From the NCBI GenBank assembly GCA_900184925.1, contig FXYJ02000007.1, positions 122,733 through 186,732 of the forward strand: a stretch of 64,000 nucleotides of DNA. Direction: 5' to 3'. The DNA is from Ruminococcaceae bacterium HV4-5-B5C. Its GTDB lineage: Bacteria > Bacillota > Clostridia > Oscillospirales > Acutalibacteraceae. The notes below the pieces were generated by a model. It was not told the origin of the DNA. It worked only from the letters and a program-made list of their open reading frames with translations, and ran no database searches. This document shows, piece by piece, positions 1 to 7,417 of this stretch. The position numbers and the translations under genes are program-made. Every line of letters begins with the position of its first letter. Positions within the stretch are counted from its first letter, which is position 1.

Positions 1-486
1 AAGTTTCCCACACGCCGTATGGGAGCACCCATCGTTTAACAGCATCTTTTCAATAGCAGCCTGCACAGGCAAAAGAAGATAACCAGGAGTATGATCTTCG
101 TGAATTTTAGACGTATCTGAAAAGCTCTGCATCCCTGTAAAGGAGATATCTGCATTATTTGCCTGAATTAAATGATACAAGTATTCAATATAATCTTCAG
201 AAATAAAATCATCGCCATCAATAAACGTAAGGTATTCGCCGTGAAACACATTAAGAGCTGCATTTCTGGCATCGGACAATCCACCATTCGCCTGATGAAT
301 GCACCGGATTCTGTCATCCGTACCTGAATAGCGATCACAAATTGCCCCACTGGAATCAGTAGAACCATCATCAACCAGTATTATTTCCAAGTTCTCATAC
401 GTCTGACCCAGTATACTCTGGATACACCGTTCCAAGAATGCTTCAACATTGTAGACTGGCACGATGACGCTGATTTCAGGTCTCAA
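1..486 (-). CDS. Family 2 glycosyltransferase, partial (3' end outside window)
   Basis: Transfers a sugar from a nucleotide-sugar donor to the growing exopolysaccharide repeat unit at the cytoplasmic membrane. The 162 visible codons hold the GT-A nucleotide-binding fold: ISVIVPVYN at the N-terminus, LVDDGSTD near residue 38, NGGLSDARNAAL, and the DGDD metal-binding motif. The start is a TTG with a strong GAGGAGGTGAG ribosome binding site just upstream; no ATG fits. It is closely related in layout to the next gene upstream (VDDGS, GGLSDARNAAL and a DSDD-type motif occur in both), so the two are probably duplicated glycosyltransferases with different acceptors. Last visible gene of the minus-strand polysaccharide operon; the gene continues past position 1. 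Family certain, sugar unknown. Confidence 0.85.
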   Translation of the reverse strand, partial: MRPEISVIVPVYNVEAFLERCIQSILGQTYENLEIILVDDGSTDSSGAICDRYSGTDDRIRCIHQANGGLSDARNAALNVFHGEYLTFIDGDDFISEDYIEYLYHLIQANNADISFTGMQSFSDTSKIHEDHTPGYLLLPVQAAIEKMLLNDGCSHTACGKL

Positions 487-559
487 AAGGTTCTCACCTC
501 CTCATGAATATTGTATAATCAAAGTACTTAGTTCAAAACAGGCCGCGTTTTTTTACAAA

Positions 560-1558
560 TCATCCGGCCTGATTGTACATATTATTCTTAGTCGTTGCTT
601 TATTTTTCAAAGTCCAGACCCGGCGAATCAAGTTAAAACCAAAACAGGATAAAAGTGCGGCTATTCTGGCTTTTCTCCTTGCATGGCAATCTAAAAGAAC
701 GCCTTGGCGATACTTCAGAATATTTCTTTTCAGAATAGCGGTCTGTTCTGCAAACCGCCCTTTGGGGATTGCAAGCAAGATATGAAAATTGGCACAGAAA
801 TACCTGCAATTCCATGCTCGGGAAAGATCGGGATAACGCGGTAACACGCCGTCCCGAAGTTCTTCGCACGCTGCTAAGATATCCATTTTACTGGAGGTAA
901 ATTGGCTTTGCTCTATGCTGTTTTCCCGCTGCAGGTAAAAGTACTTTTCTGCTTTCGAATTGACAATCTTATCCGCTTTTAAAAAAAGCTTATACGTTGT
1001 TCCTAAGTCTTCAAAAAGTTTTCCAAATGGATATCTAATTCCTTCAAAAAGTTCAACACGGTATAGTTTGCAGTGGGCGCAGGTTTCCACCCCGTTAAAA
1101 TACAATAATTTTTGTATGGCATCATGGGAATTCAGAACCTGACAATCGTCATTCCGAATATGACTCATCGGCACTGATCCTTCATGAAATTTAATAAACT
1201 GGATGCAGGAAATGTCTGCACTGTTTTCAATCAGCAAATGGTACAACGTTTCCACATAGTCAGTGGCCACATAATCGTCGCTGTCAACAAATGTAACATA
1301 TCTGCCATGTATTACATCGAGCGCCGCATTCCTTGCATCAGAAAGGCCCCCGTTTTTTTTGTGGATCACTTTTACCCTATTATCACGTATTGCATATTTA
1401 TCACAGATAGCCGGACACAAATCCGGAGATCCGTCATCAACTAATACTACTTCTAAATCGGTATAAGTTTGGCACAATATGCTGTCAACACATTTATGAA
1501 GATACCTCTCCACTTTATATACGGGAATAACCACACTGATCAGGGGATGGTCATCCAT
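560..1558 (-). CDS. Family 2 glycosyltransferase
   Basis: Cytoplasmic, membrane-associated glycosyltransferase of about 332 residues adding one sugar of the exopolysaccharide unit. N-terminal ISVVIPVYK, LVDDGSPD, NGGLSDARNAAL and VDSDDYV motifs define the GT-A fold of family 2; the C-terminal third is basic and ends in a hydrophobic, positively charged patch consistent with membrane association. I take the ATG at 1558, which overlaps the stop of the upstream glycosyltransferase by 8 bases and has a G-rich ribosome binding site about 10 bases upstream; the ATG at 1576 lies inside that G run and is less likely. Overlap suggests translational coupling. Donor and acceptor cannot be read from the sequence. 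Confidence 0.88.
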   Translation of the reverse strand: MDDHPLISVVIPVYKVERYLHKCVDSILCQTYTDLEVVLVDDGSPDLCPAICDKYAIRDNRVKVIHKKNGGLSDARNAALDVIHGRYVTFVDSDDYVATDYVETLYHLLIENSADISCIQFIKFHEGSVPMSHIRNDDCQVLNSHDAIQKLLYFNGVETCAHCKLYRVELFEGIRYPFGKLFEDLGTTYKLFLKADKIVNSKAEKYFYLQRENSIEQSQFTSSKMDILAACEELRDGVLPRYPDLSRAWNCRYFCANFHILLAIPKGRFAEQTAILKRNILKYRQGVLLDCHARRKARIAALLSCFGFNLIRRVWTLKNKATTKNNMYNQAG

Positions 1559-2672
1559 CGTTGCACAACCCCCCATAATATTTCATGAGACAGTCTGACG
1601 CCGACGTAATCTGAAATCCTTCCGCCTCAATTAGTCCTCCTTCATCAGTGCGCGGAAATCCGGAAAACGATAATATCTTTTCCTCCCATATATCCGCTGC
1701 CTGCGACACACTTAAAAAATTAGCTAATGGTGTTATTTTAGCTTCAGGAGGAACAGCATCAGACATCAGGCATGGAAGGCCCGCAGCCTGTGCTTCCAAT
1801 GCGGCCATTCCGAATCCTTCATAATAGGAAGGAAACACAAAAACGTCCATCGCCTGCAGCAAATCTGGTACATCCTGCCGCAGACCTAAAAACAGAACCG
1901 AACTGGAAAGCCCCAATTTTTCAACTTTTTCCCGAATCTGTCCTTGCAGCGGACCTTCACCGACCAGCATTAAAAGCGAATTCGGATTCTGCTGATGCAC
2001 CCGATTAAAAATGTCAATCAGAAAACTATGATTTTTCGTATACACAAAGCGACCAACATGTCCAATAACGAACCGATCCTCTGTTCCAAGTTCTGCCCGA
2101 ATCTGTTTTCGAACTGTTGGATGAAAGCGAAAGCGATCCAGATCGATTGCGTTTTTCACCACATTTACTTTACCGCTGTCGTACAGCCTGTTTCCAAACA
2201 GCCAGCGGCCTGCATATTCCGAACAGGCGCAGTAATGCGTTGGAAAAGCTTTAGCAAAAGGGCGCAAAACGTATTTCATCACCGTTTTGTTTCCTTCGCC
2301 TTTGGCAGCCGTACTGTGGTTGTGTGCGATTCGGATTGGGACTCCTGCCCGCCATGCTTCGAATAATGGAAAAATGCTAAGCGTGTTCATATGACTGTGA
2401 ACAATCTGATAATGATTCTCCTTAAAAATTTTATAATACTGCCCCATACTCTTGACCATATTTTTGGCATAGGGCTCCACTTTATAAACTCTTCCACCCA
2501 GCGCCTTGATCTCTTCGTCAATCGGCGTATCAGAATAGCCATCCATGATAAAATCGAATTGAACTTTGCTGCGGTCGATATGACGATAGTAGTTCATGAC
2601 CATGTTATCCACTCCGCCAAGGACCACCGGACCGACTACCTGAGCAACACGGACTGGATCGTCTTTTCCCAT
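1551..2672 (-). CDS. Family 4 (GT-B) glycosyltransferase, EpsF-like
   Basis: A 373-residue GT-B glycosyltransferase of the capsule/exopolysaccharide type. N-terminal AQVVGPVVLGGVDNMVMNYY matches the acceptor-side domain of EpsF/CapM-like enzymes; the C-terminal donor domain shows VIGHVGRFVYTKNH, MLVGEGPL and the EX7E-like stretch FPSYYEGFGMAALEAQAAG. It retains the donor sugar configuration in this family. Its start codon abuts the stop of the sugar-transferase gene (they share position 2672), and its end overlaps the next glycosyltransferase, so the three are one translationally coupled unit. Probable second step after the initiating phosphosugar transferase. Confidence 0.9.
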   Translation of the reverse strand: MGKDDPVRVAQVVGPVVLGGVDNMVMNYYRHIDRSKVQFDFIMDGYSDTPIDEEIKALGGRVYKVEPYAKNMVKSMGQYYKIFKENHYQIVHSHMNTLSIFPLFEAWRAGVPIRIAHNHSTAAKGEGNKTVMKYVLRPFAKAFPTHYCACSEYAGRWLFGNRLYDSGKVNVVKNAIDLDRFRFHPTVRKQIRAELGTEDRFVIGHVGRFVYTKNHSFLIDIFNRVHQQNPNSLLMLVGEGPLQGQIREKVEKLGLSSSVLFLGLRQDVPDLLQAMDVFVFPSYYEGFGMAALEAQAAGLPCLMSDAVPPEAKITPLANFLSVSQAADIWEEKILSFSGFPRTDEGGLIEAEGFQITSASDCLMKYYGGLCNDG

Positions 2673-3376
2673 CAGTACGCTCCCCTGCCTGTCAACACAG
2701 CCGGAACCGTCATAAGGATAATCTTAAAATCCGTCCACAAACTGCGTTCTCTGATATATTTCATGTCAAGTTCCATCCATTTTTCAAAACTCAGGTCACT
2801 CCTGCCGCTGCACTGCCAATAGCAGGTCAGGCCGGGTTTAACGTCAAGCCTGTGCATCTGCTCGGGTGTATACTTCTCCACCTCCTGTGGAAGAGGGGGA
2901 CGTGGGCCGACGATGGACATATCTCCGCGGATAATATTGAAAAGCTGTGGAAGTTCGTCAATGCTTGACTTACGAATCAGTTTCCCCACCTTGGTAATAC
3001 GAGGATCATTGTTGATTTTAAATGTCGGCCCATCGCTTTCATTTTTGTTTTTTAATTCATCTAATTTTTGATCTGCATTTACATACATGCTTCGAAATTT
3101 ATAAAAACGAAACGTTTTTCCGTTTTTCCCTGCACGAAGCTGACTGTAAAAAACAGGACCGCCGTCCTCCGCTTTAATGCCGATTGCCGTCAACAGCACC
3201 AGAGGAAACAGTACAATCAACGCCGTAATCGACAGCAGAACATCCAAAAAATGTTTTACCCAGAAATAGACACGACCAGCTTTGTTCGAAGATGATACAT
3301 TTGTCGCTGTCTGTTCTTTGCTCTGCGGCAGTTCATACGGCAATTCGCCAGCCTGATAGGAAAAGCCGTCAAACAT
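2672..3376 (-). CDS. Undecaprenyl-phosphate sugar-1-phosphate transferase (initiating enzyme)
   Basis: Initiates polysaccharide synthesis by moving a sugar phosphate from a UDP-sugar to undecaprenyl phosphate at the inner face of the membrane. The protein has 234 residues: a leader of about 35 polar residues, one strong hydrophobic helix (FLDVLLSITALIVLFPLV), then the bacterial sugar transferase core with FYKFRSMY, KSSIDELPQLFNIIRGDMS and GPRPPLP, ending in the LTCYWQCSGRS region. It is the short EpsL/CpsE-core type without the multi-helix N-terminal domain of WbaP. The position directly after the LCP protein and before the glycosyltransferases fits the usual order. The sugar (galactose, glucose or N-acetylated) is not decidable by eye. 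Confidence 0.92.
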   Translation of the reverse strand: MFDGFSYQAGELPYELPQSKEQTATNVSSSNKAGRVYFWVKHFLDVLLSITALIVLFPLVLLTAIGIKAEDGGPVFYSQLRAGKNGKTFRFYKFRSMYVNADQKLDELKNKNESDGPTFKINNDPRITKVGKLIRKSSIDELPQLFNIIRGDMSIVGPRPPLPQEVEKYTPEQMHRLDVKPGLTCYWQCSGRSDLSFEKWMELDMKYIRERSLWTDFKIILMTVPAVLTGRGAY

Positions 3377-3486
3377 TTTCTTCCCCCCTAAAAAATCCCT
3401 TTGCGCTACCGGAAGCTATAACTCGTCTTAACGCAGCGGCCGTCCGAACAGGCCACCGGCAACTGATTTATGCCTGATAAAACCAG

Positions 3487-4560
3487 TCAACCGTAAATTC
3501 TGGTTTTCATCTGCTGAACACTTTTGTCAAAATCGATATTCAGGACGTCCATTCCCCGGATTCTTGCAGAAGAATAAGACCCCGGCTGCGGTACGGACCA
3601 GGAATCAATCTGGTATTTGGAATACGTTGGTACGGAGAGAATCATGGAAAACAGTTCTCCCTTGCCGATATTGGTAGTGACTTCCGGAAGCAGATTGTTT
3701 AGCAAATCGTTCATTTGAGACACATTCATGCCCTTGATTTTGCCGAAAACCTGATTCAGCACCGTCCGCTGGCGGTCTGTTCTTCCCCAGTCCGCATTTC
3801 CCACGTAGCGGATACGTGCGTACCCGAGGGCCTGCTTGCCGGTCACCGTCTGTTGCCCGGACTTCGTATAGATTCCATCGTTTGCCGGAAGACCTTTCAG
3901 TCTATTGATTTCGTGGATAGCATCATTGGCCACCTTTACTTCCGCGTCTGAAATATTGATCGTCACACCACCTACGTGGTCGATGATGTCCATAAAGGAG
4001 AAGAAATCAACGGCAGCATATTTATCCACCTTGATTTTGAAATTCTGCTCCACGGTTTTCATCAGCAAATCAGCCCCGCCGTAAGCGTAAGCGGCGTTCA
4101 ACCGGTCTCCCTCGGAGACTCCCGGAATCCCAACATAAATATCACGCAGCAGAGACGTTTCCACAATCTTCTGCGTCTTTTTGTTTATGGAAAGAAGGAT
4201 CATGGAGTCGGAACGACCGGTCCCACCCTTGGCGCGCGTATCGCTGCCGATCAAAAGCACATTGTAGACGTCCTGATCATACATCAGAGGCGTGCTGTTA
4301 TTTTTCAGGTTTTCTTCAATCTGGCTATTCGCGGCATCGATCGTTGATTGCGGCGAATCGGAGCCCGTCCCGTCCTTTTCGGGGGCAATGGAGGAAGCTA
4401 TTGATTGGGTTCCCGAAGCATAATGGATTTTGCTTAAGTATCCGTTGATGATCAGATAGCCTACAAGGCATAAAACAGCCAGCACGCCTACAATACTCCC
4501 GACGATTACAGCCGCCTTTTTCTTTGCGCTCATTTTCTTTTTTGGTGTTTCATGAAGCAT
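3487..4560 (-). CDS. LCP (LytR-CpsA-Psr) family glycopolymer transferase
   Basis: Membrane-anchored enzyme that attaches undecaprenyl-linked glycopolymers to peptidoglycan on the outer face. Of 357 residues, the first 12 are cytoplasmic and basic, residues 13-35 form one transmembrane helix, and the LCP domain starts near residue 97 with YNVLLIGSDTRA and GGTGRSDSMILLSI, followed by SLLRDIYV and the arginine-containing GYARIRY motif, all of which bind the polyprenyl pyrophosphate. Located between the CpsB phosphatase and the initiating transferase in the capsule operon, so its substrate is presumably the polymer made here. Complete and of usual length. Confidence 0.93.
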   Translation of the reverse strand: MLHETPKKKMSAKKKAAVIVGSIVGVLAVLCLVGYLIINGYLSKIHYASGTQSIASSIAPEKDGTGSDSPQSTIDAANSQIEENLKNNSTPLMYDQDVYNVLLIGSDTRAKGGTGRSDSMILLSINKKTQKIVETSLLRDIYVGIPGVSEGDRLNAAYAYGGADLLMKTVEQNFKIKVDKYAAVDFFSFMDIIDHVGGVTINISDAEVKVANDAIHEINRLKGLPANDGIYTKSGQQTVTGKQALGYARIRYVGNADWGRTDRQRTVLNQVFGKIKGMNVSQMNDLLNNLLPEVTTNIGKGELFSMILSVPTYSKYQIDSWSVPQPGSYSSARIRGMDVLNIDFDKSVQQMKTRIYG

Positions 4561-4573
4561 TTTGCAAATCCTC

Positions 4574-5314
4574 CTAAATCAAACAGCCGGCAACAATTTG
4601 CTGCGCGTTGCGGCTGAGCTGAAGAACCGCATCTTCGCCCAGCGACTTACGTATAACGGAAATCCCGACGGAATATTCCGGCGGTCTTTTCTCCGTGTTG
4701 TGTGCATCGGTTCCAACGACGTGCACCATGTTCTCCCTGATATATCTCAGAAGCTTTGTTTTAAGCAAAAAGCCTTTCTGAAACGCGCTCAGATTAATCT
4801 GCATGAGACACCCCAGATCGATCAGCCGATTGATCAGCTTTTTGTCGTTCACCAGCTTCGGATATCGCTCAATATGCGCAAGTACAGGAGTCACGCTGTA
4901 AGTATCCATCAGTTTTGAGATTCGGTTCACCGTCCGGTCTGAAAAAGCGGAATCGAACGGCATCTCCGTCAGAAGGTAATACTTTCCCTCTCCATCCTTC
5001 ATGCAAAGCGGAAGAATATCCTCCGAGCGGAACAGATAATCATTGAAGAAGGTTTCACTGGCGAGAACAAGACGGATCCCATTCTCCCCGGCATACGGCT
5101 GAATCGGGGAAAATGCCTCCTGCCGGCGTTCCAGAAAAGCCTCCTGTGTTTCCTTGTAGGGGTAAAAATGCGGGGTCAGGCAGACCGTACGCACATTCTG
5201 CTGTTTCAGCGCTTCCAGCATTCTCTTCGATTCTTCCAAATCCTTCGCGCCATCGTCCATTCCAGGCAGAATATGGGTGTGAAAATCCGTCAGATCCTCA
5301 TTCATAGCGCTCAT
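4574..5314 (-). CDS. cpsB: CpsB/YwqE-type PHP tyrosine phosphatase
   Basis: Manganese-dependent protein-tyrosine phosphatase that dephosphorylates the C-terminal tyrosines of the neighbouring BY-kinase and so controls polymer length and export. 246 residues of the PHP fold: metal ligands in DFHTHILPGMDDG at the N-terminus, TPHFYP near residue 49, LAHIERYP mid-protein, and GTDAH near the C-terminus. Start ATG overlaps the end of the CpsD-like kinase gene by 17 bases, indicating coupled translation. Length and motif set match CpsB of streptococci and YwqE of Bacillus. Confidence 0.93.
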   Translation of the reverse strand: MSAMNEDLTDFHTHILPGMDDGAKDLEESKRMLEALKQQNVRTVCLTPHFYPYKETQEAFLERRQEAFSPIQPYAGENGIRLVLASETFFNDYLFRSEDILPLCMKDGEGKYYLLTEMPFDSAFSDRTVNRISKLMDTYSVTPVLAHIERYPKLVNDKKLINRLIDLGCLMQINLSAFQKGFLLKTKLLRYIRENMVHVVGTDAHNTEKRPPEYSVGISVIRKSLGEDAVLQLSRNAQQIVAGCLI

Positions 5315-5996
5315 AGCGGTACTTGTAATCTTCCTTCTCTTCTATCTTGGAACCGTTTAGAATGATGCCGAGAATTTTCACCTTGGCATGCTCCAGTGAC
5401 GTGACCGCACGAAGCAGTTCCGGCTTCAGGGTCGACCCCTCCTTCACCACAATAACGTAGCCGTCCGTCAGTCCGGCAAGCGCGAGGGCGTCCGTCACTA
5501 CGTTGACCGGCGGCGTATCAAAAATAATATAGTCGTATTTTGACTCCATTTCCCGAACGAGTCTTTTCATGCCATCGCTTGACAGCAGTTCCGAAGGGTT
5601 CGGGACAATGACGCCGCTCGTGATCAGGCTCAGGTTTGGATCATCCGTCTGGCGGATGATGCTCTCCATGTTCTTCATCCCGCCAAGATAATTCGTCAGG
5701 CCCGGTGAACTCTGAAGATTGAAAAAGCGGTTGACTTTGGGCTTACGGAGGTCACAGTCGATCAGGAGGACTTTGGTGTTCACCTGCTGCGCCAGTGTAA
5801 TCGCCATGTTGACGGAGGTCGTGCTCTTTCCTTCCCCTGACAGCGGACTGGTAAAAACGATCTTTTTGCATTCGCTTTTAACAAGAGAAAATGACAGGTT
5901 TGTTCTTGCCGTCTTATAAGCTTCACTTACTCTGAATTTCATATCCGGGTCCATCTGCATATTTAACACAGACGCCCGCGTGTGATGTTTCTGCAT
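5298..5996 (-). CDS. cpsD: CpsD/EpsB-type BY-kinase (tyrosine autokinase)
   Basis: Cytoplasmic ATPase half of a split bacterial tyrosine kinase; it associates with the membrane partner encoded just upstream and autophosphorylates. The 232 residues carry Walker A (SPLSGEGKSTTS), Walker A' (LLIDCDLRKP), Walker B (YIIFDTPP) and, at the extreme C-terminus, a tyrosine cluster (EDYKYRYERYE) that is the phosphorylation site. The tail is cut by the overlap with cpsB, as is usual. Phosphorylation state is expected to set exopolysaccharide chain length. Very clear family member. Confidence 0.94.
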   Translation of the reverse strand: MQKHHTRASVLNMQMDPDMKFRVSEAYKTARTNLSFSLVKSECKKIVFTSPLSGEGKSTTSVNMAITLAQQVNTKVLLIDCDLRKPKVNRFFNLQSSPGLTNYLGGMKNMESIIRQTDDPNLSLITSGVIVPNPSELLSSDGMKRLVREMESKYDYIIFDTPPVNVVTDALALAGLTDGYVIVVKEGSTLKPELLRAVTSLEHAKVKILGIILNGSKIEEKEDYKYRYERYE

Positions 5997-6017
5997 GATG
6001 TTGTCAACCCTTTTTCT

Positions 6018-6731
6018 TTATTTTTTTGCTTCGCTGCGATCCTTTTTCTGTTTCGCAAATTCCTTGTTAAAAGCAGGAATACAGGCGAGAACCGGCAGGT
6101 TATATTTTTCGGTAACATCCTCTTCGTTCTTAATGCGCAAATCAAACTGGTTGCGAAGGATGAAATAGCACACGGAAATTACAAACCCCAGAAGCAGCCC
6201 GATTACCGTGTCCTGAGTGACTTTCGGAGAAGACGGCTTGTCCGGATAATTTGCCGGATCAACAATTTTTAAAGAAGCGCCCTCCTTGAACTTTGCGATC
6301 GTGGAAGGTGCCAGACTGCTGATGGCATCGGCAATCTTTTTTGCTTCTTCCGGACTGTGTGCAGTAACGCTGGCCTCGAACACCTCTGTTTCATTCAGGG
6401 CGTCAAACTTAACTGTTTTTTTGAAATTTTCCAGAGGCATGCTGACTCCGGCTTCCTTCTCCACACCGGAAAGGAAGCTATTTGTTTCCAGCATTTCTAT
6501 ATATGTATTAACAACTTTCTGCGCATAATTGAGCGCATTTATGTTGTCATTTTCATTGTTGGCCGAAGACGTCGGCGTAAAAACATACAGTTTCACGGTA
6601 GAAACATAGTCTTTCTCGATTACAAACTCCGCGATCCCGAAAGCCACGATTCCAGCGGCCAGGGTGCAGGCAATGATCGCAAACAAATTCTTTTTCAGGA
6701 GCTTCATCAGCTGTGGCAAGGTAATCTCCAT
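6018..6731 (-). CDS. cpsC: CpsC/Wzz-type polysaccharide co-polymerase, kinase activator
   Basis: Membrane protein of 237 residues with two transmembrane helices (about 17-38 and 174-195) flanking an extracytoplasmic Wzz domain; it anchors and activates the CpsD-like kinase. The N-terminal ITLPQLMKLLKKNLF and the proline-rich segment before the second helix (NYPDKPSSPK) are typical. First gene of the polysaccharide operon, 21 bases ahead of the kinase. It is preceded by about 370 bases of untranslated leader that includes a candidate terminator/antiterminator structure and a consensus-like promoter at 7110-7138. Confidence 0.92.
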   Translation of the reverse strand: MEITLPQLMKLLKKNLFAIIACTLAAGIVAFGIAEFVIEKDYVSTVKLYVFTPTSSANNENDNINALNYAQKVVNTYIEMLETNSFLSGVEKEAGVSMPLENFKKTVKFDALNETEVFEASVTAHSPEEAKKIADAISSLAPSTIAKFKEGASLKIVDPANYPDKPSSPKVTQDTVIGLLLGFVISVCYFILRNQFDLRIKNEEDVTEKYNLPVLACIPAFNKEFAKQKKDRSEAKK

Positions 6732-6928
6732 TTCCGCTCTTCCTCCAAATTCAATTCATTATCTATCCCCAACAGGAACTTGAAGTATTTTCCGGCATTC
6801 GCCGGTGCTCTTCCTGCTCGGATATCCGCATTTCCCTTCCGCTCCGACAAATCACGTCGGTTTCCCGATATCATCAAATTGTTGAAAATTAAAATCCAAA
6901 TTTATTTTCCAAAGGACGCCTGTTATTT

Positions 6929-6951
6929 ATTATAAAACGTATTATAAAACG
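6929..6951. repeat. Tandem 11-bp repeat upstream of the polysaccharide operon
   Basis: The 11-mer ATTATAAAACG occurs at 6929-6939 and again at 6941-6951. On the minus strand each copy contributes a TATAAT-like hexamer, so the pair may be a second promoter region or a protein binding site in the leader of the polysaccharide operon. Confidence 0.4.
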
Positions 6952-6997
6952 GAAAATGTCGCTTTCTGATTATGGGTCATTCTTTTTGATTTCTCAT

Positions 6998-7103
6998 AAA
7001 AAAAGACGGAAATTCATCCGCTTTCAAGGGAGCCGGGACGAACATCCGGCATAAAAAGCACAGAGCTGCCCTGTCAATTAATAATTTCCGCATGAAACTA
7101 TCT
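6998..7103 (-). promoter_or_regulatory. Structured leader with terminator ahead of the polysaccharide operon
   Basis: Reading the minus strand from the predicted start near 7103: an 8-base arm CGGAAATT (7083-7090), about 65 bases containing a GCCGG/CCGGC hairpin with a 9-base loop, then AATTTCCG (7007-7014) followed within a few bases by seven T (6998-7004). AATTTCCG can pair either with the distant CGGAAATT or locally with CGGA just upstream of it, giving two alternative structures beside a U-tract. This is the architecture of a riboswitch or attenuator. I could not match it to a known aptamer class (not c-di-GMP-I, not fluoride, not c-di-AMP by eye). Confidence 0.5.
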
Positions 7104-7109
7104 TATTTT

Positions 7110-7138
7110 ATGATAACAGAATGTCCATATTATGTCAA
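7110..7138 (-). promoter_or_regulatory. SigA-type promoter for the polysaccharide operon
   Basis: On the minus strand TTGACA (7138-7133) and TATCAT (7115-7110) are separated by exactly 17 bases. Transcription would start near 7103, giving a leader of roughly 370 bases before cpsC. The position upstream of the terminator-like structure supports regulation by premature termination. Confidence 0.65.
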
Positions 7139-7148
7139 ACAGCTTTTC

Positions 7149-7283
7149 CTAAGTGTACGTGCGAAAACAGACAAAAACATCTCCGCATAAAGTCGGTTTT
7201 TCTCCGATGCCGATTCCGGGTCTTAAAACCAAAGGGCTTAACGCGGCCTGAATGATGTATAACGAAAAAGATTTTGTGTTCAT
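7149..7283 (-). CDS. Possible 44-residue small protein
   Basis: A 44-codon open frame on the minus strand with a good ribosome binding site (GAGGAGG, 5 bases before ATG at 7283). The start MNTKSFSLYIIQAALSPLVL is mildly hydrophobic with one Lys, the rest is short and contains two cysteines. It lies between the FAD/Rieske oxidoreductase gene, with which it is divergent, and the polysaccharide-operon promoter. I recognise no family. The ribosome binding site is the main argument that it is real; it may be a leader peptide or chance. Confidence 0.35.
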   Translation of the reverse strand: MNTKSFSLYIIQAALSPLVLRPGIGIGEKPTLCGDVFVCFRTYT

Positions 7284-7417
7284 CCTGTCCTCCTCATTTA
7301 AACATTTCGTAATTTTTGGGGGACAGGCCTGTGTCATTCATTAATAAAGCCGCGCCTCACATGATGTGCGCGCTGTACGGACATAATAACGGAAAATGAT
7401 CGAGGAGTGTGAAACAG

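Noticed and set aside
6998..7103. c-di-GMP-I or fluoride riboswitch in the capsule leader
   Set aside because: A GACAGGGCAG string superficially resembles part of a c-di-GMP-I aptamer, but the remaining conserved joints are absent.
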